Shown piece by piece: positions 27,265 to 35,973 of a DNA stretch of 64,000 nt (positions within the stretch are counted from its first letter, which is position 1; each line of letters opens with the position of its first letter). The notes under the pieces were generated by a model. The model worked only from the letters and a program-made list of their open reading frames with translations, was not told the origin of the DNA and made no database searches. This DNA is from Polyangium mundeleinium (lineage in GTDB: Bacteria; Myxococcota_A; Polyangia; Polyangiales; Polyangiaceae). The stretch lies in assembly GCF_028369105.1 (NCBI RefSeq), contig NZ_JAQNDO010000001.1, positions 310,001 through 374,000 of the forward strand, read 5' to 3'. Position numbers and translations under genes: made by a program.

Positions 27265-28889
27265 GGCGCACCTCCGGGCAGAAGGGTCGTGGGCCGGCCG
27301 GTGTCTTGGCCGAGTTCGAAATCGCTCCAGGGTGGGCGTTTTTTGCCTTTTTGGTACACGGTGGCGCCGTCGATCCAGACCTCCTCGGCCGAGGCATAGA
27401 CCGAGAAAGGATGGCGGTCCCAAAGGACGACGTCCGCGTCCTTGCCGACTTCGAGTGTGCCGACGCGTTTGTCGATGCCGAGGGCCCAGGCCGGGTTGTA
27501 CGTGAGCCATCGAATGGCCTCCTCGTCCGTGAGGGGCATTCCGGCGCGTCGGCCGCTGGCGAGGGCTTTGCTCGCCTCCTGGTTCATGCGCTGGACGCCC
27601 TCGGCCGAGTCGGTGTGTACGATCGGGAGGGCCCCCGATTCTTGCAGGAGCGCGATGTTCTCGGGGATGCCGTCATACGCCTCCATTTTGAAGCCCCACC
27701 AATCGGCCCAGGTGGAGACGGAGACGCCCTTTTTCGCGAGGATGTCGCGGATCTTGTACGCTTCGAGGGCGTGGTGGAAGCTCCGCACCTGGAAGCCCAC
27801 CTCGTCGGCGAGCGCGAGCATGGCGAGCATGTCGTCCGCGCGATAACAATGGATGTGGACGAGGACCCTGCCGCGCATGGCGCCGACGAGCGTCTCCTTG
27901 GCGGGGTCCCGCGGGGGCGTGGCGTCCGGGTCGCTCGGTCGCGGAGGATCGAGGGGTTTGTCCCAGTCTTTTTGCCATTCGGCGCAGGGAGGGTACGAAG
28001 GATCGTCGTTGCATTGCGCCTGCTGCTTCTGGCGGGATTCGACCTCGGCCTCGTAAGCGGCGCGCTTCTTTTGGTCGTCGCGGAGGCGGTTCGCCTCGGT
28101 GGTGCGATGTCGTTGCCAGTCGTCTTCGTATTTTTTCGCGTCGAGGAAGGCTTTGCGTTGCATGGCGAGGTTGCCCATGCGCGTGCCGGGCGCCACGTGG
28201 CGGCCGTTGCCGTAGGTGCGCTTGGGATTCTCGCCGCAGGCCATCTTCAGGCCGTCGGGCGCATTCGGGAAGTGCATTTGCCGCGGCGAGAGGGCGGGGC
28301 GGAGCTTCAAGGTGACGGAGCGGCCGCCAATGAGGTTCGCCGAACCGGGGAGGATCTGGAGCGTGGTGACGCCGCCGGCGACGGCGCGCTCGATGGCCGG
28401 ATCCTGGGGCCAGAAGCCGTCGACGGTCTGCACGTCGGGCGTGACGGGCGAGCTCGCCTCGTTGCCATCGAGGTGCGCGACGGTGCCCGGCATCGGATAG
28501 ACGCCAATGTGCGAGTGCGTGTCGATGATGCCGGGCGTGACGAACTTGCCCGCGGCGTCGAGGATTCGCGCGCCCTCGGGCGGCGTGAGGTCCCCCTCGG
28601 CGACCTGCGCGATTTTGCCGCCCTGAAGGAGAATGCTGCCGCGCGGGATCGTCTTGCCCGTGGCGAGCCAGAGCGTCGCATTGCGGATGAGGATCGGCGG
28701 CGATGCGGCGGCGGGCGTCTCGATGCCCGCGGCGGTGGAGGGGCGCGCTTCCCAGGGGAAAGGGACGTCGGGCGGAGGCGCCTCGGCCTTCGCAGGCGAG
28801 CTCGGAGGCGCGGATGTCGAGGAGGAGGCGCAGGCGGGAAGAGCGAGGAGGAGCGGCGAAAGGAGCCGGAACGCGCGGCGGGAGAACAT
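27261..28889 (-). CDS. amidohydrolase family lipoprotein
   Basis: A 542-residue protein. The ATG at 28889 gives a lipoprotein signal (FRLLSPLLLALPAC). The amidohydrolase domain has an intact first metal site (TPGIIDTHSHIGVY), HIHCYRADDM, SFHHALEAYKI, an IVHTDSAEG block and the closing GTLEVGKDADVVLWDRHPFS. Between about residues 210 and 330 is an extra charged, helical insert rich in Lys, Arg and Gln. It is the first gene of a coupled operon with the HxH-less homologue and a small membrane protein. The pair probably forms a heteromeric periplasmic hydrolase; the substrate is unknown. Confidence 0.82.
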   Translation of the reverse strand: MFSRRAFRLLSPLLLALPACASSSTSAPPSSPAKAEAPPPDVPFPWEARPSTAAGIETPAAASPPILIRNATLWLATGKTIPRGSILLQGGKIAQVAEGDLTPPEGARILDAAGKFVTPGIIDTHSHIGVYPMPGTVAHLDGNEASSPVTPDVQTVDGFWPQDPAIERAVAGGVTTLQILPGSANLIGGRSVTLKLRPALSPRQMHFPNAPDGLKMACGENPKRTYGNGRHVAPGTRMGNLAMQRKAFLDAKKYEDDWQRHRTTEANRLRDDQKKRAAYEAEVESRQKQQAQCNDDPSYPPCAEWQKDWDKPLDPPRPSDPDATPPRDPAKETLVGAMRGRVLVHIHCYRADDMLAMLALADEVGFQVRSFHHALEAYKIRDILAKKGVSVSTWADWWGFKMEAYDGIPENIALLQESGALPIVHTDSAEGVQRMNQEASKALASGRRAGMPLTDEEAIRWLTYNPAWALGIDKRVGTLEVGKDADVVLWDRHPFSVYASAEEVWIDGATVYQKGKKRPPWSDFELGQDTGRPTTLLPGGAP

Positions 28890-28955
28890 TGGGCGGGACG
28901 GTATCACACCCGGACGAACGCGCGGGGCATCCACGTATCGCAGCTTGCTGCGAGA

Positions 28956-30221
28956 TCACGCTGCGGGCGCATTCTCCAGCGCGGGTCGTCGCGCGACGAT
29001 GAGCACGTTGGAGAAGGGCGTGGAGCCCCACGCCGGCAGGACATCACAGTGGAAGCCGCGCGCTTCGAGGAGCGCGGTGATGCTTTGCGCAGGCCGGAAA
29101 CGAACACGCTCGCCGCGGTTGAACCGTACGGCCGTGAAGATTTTCTCTTCGAGCAAGGTGGCGAAGCTGCGGAAGCCTCGCTCGGTGTCGGCCTCGCGCA
29201 CGAGCAGGCGGCCGCCGGGTTTCACGTGGTCGGCAGCGCAGCGGAGGATCGCGTCCTGCTCTTCGATCGTGAAGTAGTGGAGGAGGTCGATGAGGAGCAC
29301 CGTGTCGGCCGGCGTGGCCTCGAAGCGGCGCGCGTCCTCGCGGGCAAACGTGGCCTCGGCGGGCCCGGCGCCCTCGGGACGCGTGGCGGCGGCGCGGCGC
29401 GCGGCCTCGATCTTGGTCTCGTCCCAGTCGAGGCCATGCGCGCGCGTGGCGCGGCCGAGATCGAGGAGGAGGATCGGGAGCTGGCCGCGGCCGGTGCCGA
29501 TGTCGAGCACGTCGCCGAGCGCGCCGTCGCGCGGGCCCTCGATGTCGGCGATGAGGCGCGCGATAGGGTCGAGCGAGAGCTTGATGCGAACGTAGTGGAA
29601 GAGGCTCTTGTCGGCGGCAGAAGGGCTCTCGGGCGAGGCGAAGCGCGAGGCGACGCGCTCGGCGGCGACGATCCAGGGAGGCGCGTTCTCCGGGAGGCGG
29701 TAGGGCGGGAGCGCGCCCGAGGCAGGGCGGATGGCGCGTTTGGCGAGGACGAATGTGACGGTGAGGGCGAAGCCAGCAGCGGCGAGGGCGAGGCCGACGA
29801 GGGGAGCGCCGACGAGCATGTAGCCGGCGAAGTCGACGACCGTGCGGTAGCTGGCCTCGATCGGGGGTTTGGGGGCGTAGCTCGGCTCGCCCGAGCGCAG
29901 CCCCCAAGCGTCAACCGCGTGATCGAGGCGGAGCCATGCGCCGGTGCGGAGGCGCGCGCCGACCTGGATCTCCGCGGTGATGAGGAAGGGCGCGAAGAAA
30001 GGGTTCGAGACGTTCGCCGCGGCGTACGCGAGCACGGCGTGCAGGCGGAGCCTCAGGCAGACGACGAGGACGAGGAGGAGGTGGAAGCCGAAGACGGGGA
30101 GCGAGCCGATGAACAGGCCGATGGCGACGGCGGCGCCGAGCCGCGCGGGAGAGAGGTCCTCGCCTTGGAGGTCACGGAAGGCGCGCCGGAGCTCCTCGCG
30201 CCAGAGGGAAAAGGTCGCCAA
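28956..30221 (-). CDS. DUF2062 membrane domain fused to class I SAM methyltransferase
   Basis: A 421-residue fusion. Residues 1-170 are DUF2062: a short amphipathic N terminus, GLFIGSLPVFGFHLLLVLVV, the YAAANVSNPFFAPFLI signature and a last helix. Residues about 235-421 are a methyltransferase: DVLDIGTGRGQLPILLLDLG (SAM loop), TVLLIDLLHYFTIEEQD and a final strand pair. DUF2062 proteins sit next to glycosyl- or methyltransferases in lipid/polysaccharide genes, so a membrane-held lipid or glycan methyltransferase is likely. Residues 103-120 (WGLRSGEPSYAPKPP) are encoded by a palindromic repeat inserted in frame between two membrane segments. Confidence 0.8.
   Translation of the reverse strand: MATFSLWREELRRAFRDLQGEDLSPARLGAAVAIGLFIGSLPVFGFHLLLVLVVCLRLRLHAVLAYAAANVSNPFFAPFLITAEIQVGARLRTGAWLRLDHAVDAWGLRSGEPSYAPKPPIEASYRTVVDFAGYMLVGAPLVGLALAAAGFALTVTFVLAKRAIRPASGALPPYRLPENAPPWIVAAERVASRFASPESPSAADKSLFHYVRIKLSLDPIARLIADIEGPRDGALGDVLDIGTGRGQLPILLLDLGRATRAHGLDWDETKIEAARRAAATRPEGAGPAEATFAREDARRFEATPADTVLLIDLLHYFTIEEQDAILRCAADHVKPGGRLLVREADTERGFRSFATLLEEKIFTAVRFNRGERVRFRPAQSITALLEARGFHCDVLPAWGSTPFSNVLIVARRPALENAPAA
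29863..29914. repeat. palindromic repeat element inserted in frame in a coding region
   Basis: Nested palindrome: outer TTGGGGGC (29869-29876) with GCCCCCAA (29900-29907), inner GCTCGG (29880-29885) with CCGAGC (29891-29896), followed by GCGTCAA. It has the same architecture as the tandem copies at 9210-9317 and shares the end CCCCCAAGCGTCAA with the element at 30234-30263. It lies inside the DUF2062-methyltransferase gene without breaking the frame. Confidence 0.75.
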
Positions 30222-30233
30222 GTCTCAGGTGGG

Positions 30234-30263
30234 ATTTGGGGGAGCGGAACCCCCAAGCGTCAA
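30234..30263. repeat. short palindromic repeat between genes, related to the 29863 element
   Basis: TTGGGGG (30236-30242) pairs with CCCCCAA (30250-30256) over a 7-base loop, followed by GCGTCAA as in the 29863 element; the inner hairpin is missing. The TGA stop of the TPR gene (30260-30262) lies in this GCGTCAA tail. It can act as a terminator-like hairpin between the two minus-strand genes. Confidence 0.7.
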
Positions 30264-31015
30264 GTTGGAGTTGATGCGCCCTCGCGGGACCGTCGGGGCT
30301 GCTTGGCCGCGCGCGCGTTGCGCTGGGCCTCGACCAGGCGAAGGTACATCTTCGCGCTCTTGTTGTCCGGGTCGACCGAGAGCGCCGCGCGGAAACAAGT
30401 GACGGCCTGATCGGGGCTGCCGAGGGCGAGCATCGTGAGGCCGAGGAGGACGTGGGCCGGCGCGTACCGCGGGTTCGCCTCGATGGCCGAGGTGTAGTGC
30501 TCGCGGGCGAGGGCGTGGTTGCCCTGATCGCGGTAGAGGTTGCCGAGGCGAGCCTGCAAATCGGGGAAACGCGGGCAGAGATCGACGGCGCGGCGCAGCT
30601 CCGCGATGGCGTCGCGTGGGCTGCCGGCGTCGAGGTAGGCCTGCGCCAGGTCCGCGTGCATGTTGGCGATTTTGCCGCGGACGAAGGGGTCCGAGGTGGT
30701 GCCCGTGTGCTCCGACTGGATGCGTCGATAGACCTCGCGCGCGGCCTCGTAGTCGCCGAGGTCGGCGTGGGTGACCGCGAGGTTCATGAGCGCCTCGGTG
30801 TAGGCGGGGTTGATGCGCGCGGCGTTCGCGAAGTGAAACCGCGCGCCCAGGAGATCTCCGCGATCATGGAGGATCACGCCCAGCATGTCGTGCACGTCGG
30901 CGAGCTCGCCGTGGAGCGCGAGCGCTTCTCTCAGGGCGGGCTCGGCGCGGTCGTAATCCCGTCGTTGGTAGTGCTCGCGCGCGACGCGGAGCAGGTCCTT
31001 GAGGCGCTCATCCAT
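30260..31015 (-). CDS. tetratricopeptide repeat protein
   Basis: A 251-residue cytoplasmic protein of about six TPR units. Examples: AREHYQRRDYDRAEPALREA, GDLLGARFHFANAARINPAY, GDYEAAREVYRRIQ, GSPRDAIAELRRAVDLCP, GNHALAREHYTSAIEANPRY and GSPDQAVTCFRAALSVDP. Each has the A-x-x-x-Y/F-x-x-A-I/L pattern ending in -NP- or -CP-. A basic tail follows. It would be a protein-interaction scaffold; partners are unknown. The stop codon lies in a palindromic repeat. It is upstream of the DUF2062 fusion on the same strand. Confidence 0.85.
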   Translation of the reverse strand: MDERLKDLLRVAREHYQRRDYDRAEPALREALALHGELADVHDMLGVILHDRGDLLGARFHFANAARINPAYTEALMNLAVTHADLGDYEAAREVYRRIQSEHTGTTSDPFVRGKIANMHADLAQAYLDAGSPRDAIAELRRAVDLCPRFPDLQARLGNLYRDQGNHALAREHYTSAIEANPRYAPAHVLLGLTMLALGSPDQAVTCFRAALSVDPDNKSAKMYLRLVEAQRNARAAKQPRRSREGASTPT

Positions 31016-31050
31016 GCCCCAAAGCTTACGTCGGCCAGGCCGACTCGGCG

Positions 31051-33126
31051 ATGCGTGGGCGCAAAAAAGCCTACGTTTTCCAGTACTTCGACCGAGGCGG
31101 AAGCTCGGGCGTGTGCATGCACGCCGCTCTTGCCGCCTTCGTCTGCTCGGGGTACGTGCATGCCGTGGCGGACGTCCCGGAGCCGATCATCCCCGTCGAA
31201 GAGCGCAGAGGTCCGCAGGGGCCCGAGCTCGACGACATGAACGATCCGTCGCCCGAGCCGGGAGGGAGCGTCGCGGACGCTTCGAGGTCCAAACGTCCGC
31301 GACTGGTCGTGCCGCTGCGAAGGCGCGAAGCCGAGGGCCCGCCCGCCGCGCCGCGCGGGCCGCTCTCGGGGCTCGCGGGCGGCGGCGCAGGTCCATCGCC
31401 TTCGTCCGGGCTCGAAGGCCCGTCGGCGCGGCCGCTGCCGCGCGCGCACGGAGGCGTGTACCTGACGCCGCGCATGACGGCGATCTTCGGCGGCCTGTTC
31501 GGGCTCGCGACGGTGACGTCGATCATCGCGCTCCTGATCCAGGTGGTGCCGCCGCGCAACGAGCGCGCGCTCATCGCAGGCGCAGGGCTCACGCACCAGG
31601 CCTCGACGCCGGAGAATGCGAAAGGCGGTCCGAACGCGCAGGCGACGAAGCGCAAGCGCGAGCCGGTCCCGGGTCCGTGGCGGTTGTCGGAGCTCGCGAA
31701 GGATCCGTCGGTGCAGATCGTGTCGGGCACGATCGATCGCAGGAGCTTCGTGGAGGCGCTCGCGGAGAAGGACGTTCCGAAGGCCCAGACCTACCGGATC
31801 ATGAAGGCCTTCGAGGGGACGCGGAAGTTCGACAAGTGCGGCCGCAAGGACAAGTTCTTCGCGGCGCTCGATCGCGCGACGAAGCGCGTGCGCGCTTTCG
31901 AGTACGAGGTCTCGTCGCTCGAGGTCTACCAGGCGCGCGAGGATCAAGGCGGCATCCTCGCCGGCACGCGGCTCGACATGAAGGTCGCCGAGGCCGAGGT
32001 CGTGGGCGCGTTCTACGTGAGCAAGGACGTCGTCGCGTCGTCTCTGGCCGGCGGCTTGGAGGACGGGGTCCTCACGACGATCGATGACGCGCTCGGCGGT
32101 CGTATCTCGTCGGAGGCGTTCGAGGAAGGCTCCACGGTGCGCGTGATCGCGGTGGAGGAGACGGCGCTCGGGATGTTCGCGCGATACAAGAAGATCGTCG
32201 CGCTCGAGTACAGGCCCGCCGATCCCGCCGAGAAGCCGATCCGCATCTACTTCTTCAACGGGCAGGAGGCGCGCGGCTACTGGGACGATCACGGCAAACA
32301 GCCGTACTCGGGCGGCTGGCGCTCGCCGCTCCCGGGCGCGCCGGTGACGTCGCACTTCAACCCGAAGCGGCTACATCCGGTGCTGAAGCGGCCGATGCCG
32401 CACAACGGCACGGACCTCGGCGCGCCGACGGGGACGCCGGTGTACTCAGCCTACAAGGGCACGGTCGACTGGGTGGGGCCCGCCGGGCCGAGCGGGAACC
32501 TGGTGACGATCATGCACCCGAACGGCGTCCAGACGGGCTACGCGCACCTCTCGCGCTTCGCGCCCGGCATCAAGGTCGGCATGAAGCTCGGCGTGCATCA
32601 GCTCGTGGGGTACGTCGGTTCGACGGGCCGATCGACGGGCCCGCACCTGCACTTCAGCGCGAAGAAGGACGGCAAGTTCTTCGACGCCTTGACGCTGCAG
32701 ATGGACGGCGAGCGCGTGCTGCCGCCGATCGATCGCGCCGCGTTCCTGGAGGCGAAGGCCGAGCTCGATCGGCGTCTCGACGCGATCCCGCTCCCGGAGC
32801 CGCCGCCCGAGAAGCCCGCGCCCGCAGCCGCCGCGCCGGGCGCGCCGCCGTCGCCCGCGGGGAGCGCCGCGCCTGCCGCGCCGGGCGCGCCGCCGTCGCA
32901 GCCGGCGGGTGAGCCGGCCGCGGCCCAGCCAGGCTTCGTCGAGGAGACGGGCGACGATGAGGATGAAGGGGGCGGCCAGCCGATCCCCGCGCCGCTCTTG
33001 AACGGCCTGCCCATGGGACCGTCGTCGGCGACGCCGATCGGGTCCGCGGCGGGCAAGAAGCCGCCGGCCGCGCCTGCGCCGGAGGCGCCCCCGGATGATC
33101 CGGGTGAAGAGTCCGAGGCACATTGA
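31051..33126 (+). CDS. M23 family (LytM-type) metallopeptidase, membrane-anchored
   Basis: Up to 691 residues. A cytoplasmic, Pro/Arg-rich N terminus precedes one membrane segment (MTAIFGGLFGLATVTSIIAL, about residues 142-166). An OapA/LysM-like region follows (EVSSLEVYQAREDQGG). Next comes the peptidase at about 430-560: HNGTDLGAPTGTPV with the first zinc ligands (HxxxD), then TGPHLHFS with HxH. The last 140 residues are Pro/Ala-rich and disordered. Family members cut peptidoglycan cross-links or regulate amidases in the periplasm. The start is uncertain: ATGs at 31051, 31117 and 31240 all lack clear ribosome binding sites, and the shortest would give a conventional cytoplasmic tail. Confidence 0.85.
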   Translation: MRGRKKAYVFQYFDRGGSSGVCMHAALAAFVCSGYVHAVADVPEPIIPVEERRGPQGPELDDMNDPSPEPGGSVADASRSKRPRLVVPLRRREAEGPPAAPRGPLSGLAGGGAGPSPSSGLEGPSARPLPRAHGGVYLTPRMTAIFGGLFGLATVTSIIALLIQVVPPRNERALIAGAGLTHQASTPENAKGGPNAQATKRKREPVPGPWRLSELAKDPSVQIVSGTIDRRSFVEALAEKDVPKAQTYRIMKAFEGTRKFDKCGRKDKFFAALDRATKRVRAFEYEVSSLEVYQAREDQGGILAGTRLDMKVAEAEVVGAFYVSKDVVASSLAGGLEDGVLTTIDDALGGRISSEAFEEGSTVRVIAVEETALGMFARYKKIVALEYRPADPAEKPIRIYFFNGQEARGYWDDHGKQPYSGGWRSPLPGAPVTSHFNPKRLHPVLKRPMPHNGTDLGAPTGTPVYSAYKGTVDWVGPAGPSGNLVTIMHPNGVQTGYAHLSRFAPGIKVGMKLGVHQLVGYVGSTGRSTGPHLHFSAKKDGKFFDALTLQMDGERVLPPIDRAAFLEAKAELDRRLDAIPLPEPPPEKPAPAAAAPGAPPSPAGSAAPAAPGAPPSQPAGEPAAAQPGFVEETGDDEDEGGGQPIPAPLLNGLPMGPSSATPIGSAAGKKPPAAPAPEAPPDDPGEESEAH

Positions 33127-33580
33127 GCGCGTCGGGGATCGTTTGAGCCGCAACGAATCGTCGAAGCCGGTGCAGATCGCGCAGGCGGGCGACAGCGTGC
33201 TCGAAGTGGAGGAACCCGACCTTGTGATCTACCGCCTCGGCGGGGTCGTCGAGGGGCACCAGCTCCGGACGCTGCGCGTGGCCGAGGGCCAATGGAACGC
33301 GGGCAAGCCCTACTTGCTCGTGCTGGTCGACATCTCGCGCCAGATGAGCTCGACCATGGACGCGCGCAAGGCGTCCACCGAGCCCGCGCTCGGGACGCAC
33401 AACCGCGCGATCGCGATCTGCGGCGGCAACCACTACGTGCAGGTCCTCTCGGACCTCGCGGTTCGCGCGATGCGCTCGCTCACGCGTACCGAGGTGCAGG
33501 TGCGTTTCTTCCCGGACGAGGAGATCGGGCGGGCCTGGCTTCAGGCGCAGCGCGACGAGCTCGCGTCGAAGGCGAGCTGA
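33095..33580 (+). CDS. SpoIIAA/STAS-like domain protein (paralogue C)
   Basis: Up to 161 residues. The pattern VEEPDLVIYRLGGVVEGHQL, KPYLLVLVDISRQ, RAIAICGGNHYVQVLSDLAV and FFPDEEIGRAWLQAQR aligns with the two tandem genes at 10993 and 11566, the central D-I-S and the G-G-x-x-x-Q/Y-x-x positions being shared. The ATG at 33095 overlaps the M23 gene by 32 bp and has GGAGG nine bases upstream; a TTG at 33143 is the alternative. The overlap suggests co-translation with the peptidase gene. Role unknown, probably signalling or partner binding. Confidence 0.65.
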   Translation: MIRVKSPRHIERVGDRLSRNESSKPVQIAQAGDSVLEVEEPDLVIYRLGGVVEGHQLRTLRVAEGQWNAGKPYLLVLVDISRQMSSTMDARKASTEPALGTHNRAIAICGGNHYVQVLSDLAVRAMRSLTRTEVQVRFFPDEEIGRAWLQAQRDELASKAS

Positions 33581-33617
33581 TCTCCTCCGTGGGCAAGGGC
33601 CACCTCGGGACAAAACA

Positions 33618-33662
33618 CCAAAACCCCCTGTCCGTCCCGTGAAGGGGGAGAGGGGGTTTTGG
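33618..33662. terminator. bidirectional terminator
   Basis: A 12-bp perfect stem, CCAAAACCCCCT (33618-33629) with AGGGGGTTTTGG (33651-33662), with a 21-base loop. The A-run and T-run at its ends suit termination from both sides. It separates the SpoIIAA-like gene from convergent rpsI. Confidence 0.75.
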
Positions 33663-33680
33663 GGACCAAACGGGCAGCGA

Positions 33681-34076
33681 TCAGCGCTTCGAGTACTGGA
33701 AGCGCTTGCGGGCGCCCGGCTGACCGTACTTCTTGCGCTCCTTCTTGCGCGCGTCGCGCGTCAAGAAGCCGGCGCGCTTCAGCGAAGCACGGCGCTCGGG
33801 GTCGGCGAGGCAGAGGGCGCGCGCGATGCCATGGCGCATCGCCTCGGCCTGCGCGCTGTGCCCGCCGCCGGACACCGTGGCTTGCACGTCGTACTGGTCG
33901 ACGAGCTCGAGGAGCTCGAGCGACTGACGCATGATCATCTGGTTCGTCTCGCGCACGAAATAGTCGTTCGCGCCACGAGCATTCACCGAGATCTTGCCGG
34001 AACCCGGCGAGATCCACACGCGCGCGACGGCCGTCTTGCGCTTACCGGTAGCGTAGATGCGATTGTTCTCGGGCAT
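33681..34076 (-). CDS. rpsI: 30S ribosomal protein S9
   Basis: 131 residues, the usual S9 length. Signature parts are [40 protein letters not shown] and the basic tail [24 protein letters not shown], whose last residues reach the P-site of the ribosome. It follows rplM by 14 bp in the standard rplM-rpsI order, so one transcript from the promoter at 34578-34606 is expected. Confidence 0.98.
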   Translation of the reverse strand: MPENNRIYATGKRKTAVARVWISPGSGKISVNARGANDYFVRETNQMIMRQSLELLELVDQYDVQATVSGGGHSAQAEAMRHGIARALCLADPERRASLKRAGFLTRDARKKERKKYGQPGARKRFQYSKR

Positions 34077-34090
34077 GGATCGGCCTCAGT

Positions 34091-34534
34091 TCACGCAAGG
34101 GGCTGCGGCTTCTGCGCCGCATGGGGATGATCCGGTCCGGCGTACACCTTGAGCTTCGTGATGAGCTCGCGGCCGAGGATGTTCTTCGGGAGCATTCCCT
34201 TGACCGCCTTGACGATCGGCAGCTCGGGCTTGCGCTCGAGCAGGTGACCGTACGCCTCGGTCCGGAAGCCACCCGGCTCACCGCTGTGCCGGACGTACTG
34301 TTTCTGCTCCAGCTTGCGTCCCGTGAGCGCCACCTTCTGGGCGTTCACGATGATCACGAAATCCCCCGTATCGACGTGGGGCGTGAACGTGGGCTTGTTC
34401 TTGCCACGCAGGATGGTCGCAACTTGCGAGGCGAGGCGGCCGAGGGGCTTGCCCTCCGCGTCGATCACCCACCATTTACGATCTGCGAGCGCCTGCGCAG
34501 GCTTAGCGCTGTACGACTTGGGGACAGGATTCAT
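34091..34534 (-). CDS. rplM: 50S ribosomal protein L13
   Basis: 147 residues. Signature parts are [63 protein letters not shown] and [20 protein letters not shown] followed by [11 protein letters not shown]. The ATG at 34534 (MNPVPKSY) has GGAG about eight bases upstream; a longer frame start at 34555 is not supported. It is the first gene of the rplM-rpsI operon and an early assembly protein of the large subunit. Confidence 0.98.
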   Translation of the reverse strand: MNPVPKSYSAKPAQALADRKWWVIDAEGKPLGRLASQVATILRGKNKPTFTPHVDTGDFVIIVNAQKVALTGRKLEQKQYVRHSGEPGGFRTEAYGHLLERKPELPIVKAVKGMLPKNILGRELITKLKVYAGPDHPHAAQKPQPLA

Positions 34535-34577
34535 CGCTCGGACTCCGAGGGACACCAGCTAGCTGAAAGGGGCGCAA

Positions 34578-34606
34578 CTTCTACAGGCGGGGTGGCGGTC
34601 TGTCAA
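34578..34606 (-). promoter_or_regulatory. sigma70-type promoter of rplM-rpsI
   Basis: On the minus strand a perfect TTGACA (34601-34606) is followed after exactly 17 bases by TAGAAG (34578-34583). This gives a leader of about 35-40 bases before the rplM ATG. It is the best promoter match in the window. Confidence 0.7.
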
Positions 34607-34727
34607 GGATCGACGAGGGCAAAACCGCATCGGATCGTTCGTGATCCACCCGTCCTCACACCCGAAGGGTGCGTAAAACCCGCCGCGTTGACGGCAAGGC
34701 CACCCTTGGCCGACCTTGCCTGGACCC

Positions 34728-35951
34728 ATGATTGCTTTCGAACCGACCGAAGACCAGCGGTTGATGCAGGACGCCGTGGCGGAATTCGCGAAAGCCACGC
34801 TTCTGCCCCGGACACGCGAGCTCGAACACGCGCGCGGCGTGCCCGAGGACATCCGGCGCACGGCACACGAGATGGGGCTCGGGCTCGTCTCGGTCCCCGA
34901 GGCCGCCGGGGGCCAGGGCCAAGGGCTCGTGACCGCCGTGCTGATCGAGGAAGAGCTCGGCGCCGCCGACGCAGCCGCAGCGTTTGGCCTCGCAGGGCCC
35001 GGCGCGTTCGGTCGCGCGGTGATCGAGCTCGGCGGACCGGAGCGCGCAGCCGAGCTGCTCGCCGGCTTCGCAGAGGAAGGCGGTTGGGACCGGTTCGGCG
35101 CGGTCGCGTGGAGCGAGCCCGGGCCGTGTCGCACGCACGAAGGTTTCGCGACGAAGGCCGAGCGGACCGACGAGGGCTACCGGATCACGGGGAAGAAGGC
35201 GTTCGTGGGGAACGCGGCGCTCGCCGATCGGTTCCTCGTGTTCGCGCAGGTGGAGCCCGAGCGCGGGTGGGGCGGGATCGGCGCGTTCGTGGTGCAGCGA
35301 GACAACACCGGGATCCGCGTGGGGGAGCGGCACAAGACGCTCGGGCTCGACGCGGCGAGCTTCGGGGAGGTCGTGCTGGAAGGCGCGGTCGTGCGCGACG
35401 CGGATCGGCTGCATGGCGACGGAGGCGAGGAGGGTTTTACCCGCGCTGCGCTGCGCTTCTTCGTGAAGCATGCGCTCGTCGTGGCGGCGCGGGCGGTGGG
35501 GCTCTCGCGCTTCGCGTTCGAGCTGGCGCGCGAGCACTGCGACACGCGTGTCGCGTTCGGAAAGCCGATCGGCCACTTTCAGGCCGTCGCGTTCACGCTC
35601 GCGGATCGAGCGATGGACGTGGAGACGTCGCGCTGGCTCGTGTGGAAGGCGGCGGCGGCGTGGGACGCGGGTCTGCCGGAGCGGGATGCGCTGCTGGCGT
35701 CGGCGCGCGCGGCGGCGCACGCGTTCGAGGCGACGATGCGCACGGCCGATGACTGCGTGCAGCTCTTCGGCGGCTCGGGCTTCATCCGCGACCTCGTGGC
35801 CGAGAAGCTGATGCGCGACGCGAAGCAGCTCATGCTCGCCGCGCCGACGGCCGAGCAGCTCGATCAGCTCGCGAGCGCGATCGAGCTCGGGCAGAAGCTC
35901 GATCCCGCGCTCGTGCTGCCCACCCCCGACACCCAGGCGATCTTCACCTGA
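34728..35951 (+). CDS. acyl-CoA dehydrogenase family protein
   Basis: A 407-residue flavoprotein of the acyl-CoA dehydrogenase fold: N-terminal helices (FEPTEDQRLMQDAVAEFAKA), the substrate/FAD loop at FGAVAWSEPGPCRTHEGFAT, KAFVGNAALADRFLVFAQ, and the C-terminal helical part (YCDTR-like CDTRVAFGKPIGHFQAVAFTL, QLFGGSGFIRDLVAEKLMRD). It would oxidise an acyl-CoA at C2-C3 in fatty-acid or branched-chain breakdown. The catalytic Glu cannot be placed with certainty. The ATG at 34728 is preferred over a TTG at 34716. It is paired with another acyl-CoA dehydrogenase gene 22 bp downstream. Confidence 0.88.
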   Translation: MIAFEPTEDQRLMQDAVAEFAKATLLPRTRELEHARGVPEDIRRTAHEMGLGLVSVPEAAGGQGQGLVTAVLIEEELGAADAAAAFGLAGPGAFGRAVIELGGPERAAELLAGFAEEGGWDRFGAVAWSEPGPCRTHEGFATKAERTDEGYRITGKKAFVGNAALADRFLVFAQVEPERGWGGIGAFVVQRDNTGIRVGERHKTLGLDAASFGEVVLEGAVVRDADRLHGDGGEEGFTRAALRFFVKHALVVAARAVGLSRFAFELAREHCDTRVAFGKPIGHFQAVAFTLADRAMDVETSRWLVWKAAAAWDAGLPERDALLASARAAAHAFEATMRTADDCVQLFGGSGFIRDLVAEKLMRDAKQLMLAAPTAEQLDQLASAIELGQKLDPALVLPTPDTQAIFT

Positions 35952-35973
35952 CGGACCGAACGAGGAGCCGACG

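Noticed and set aside
27306-30410. 1034-codon open frame on the plus strand
   Set aside because: It lies opposite three well-supported genes; it is open only because of the high-GC codon bias and its translation has no domain or signal.
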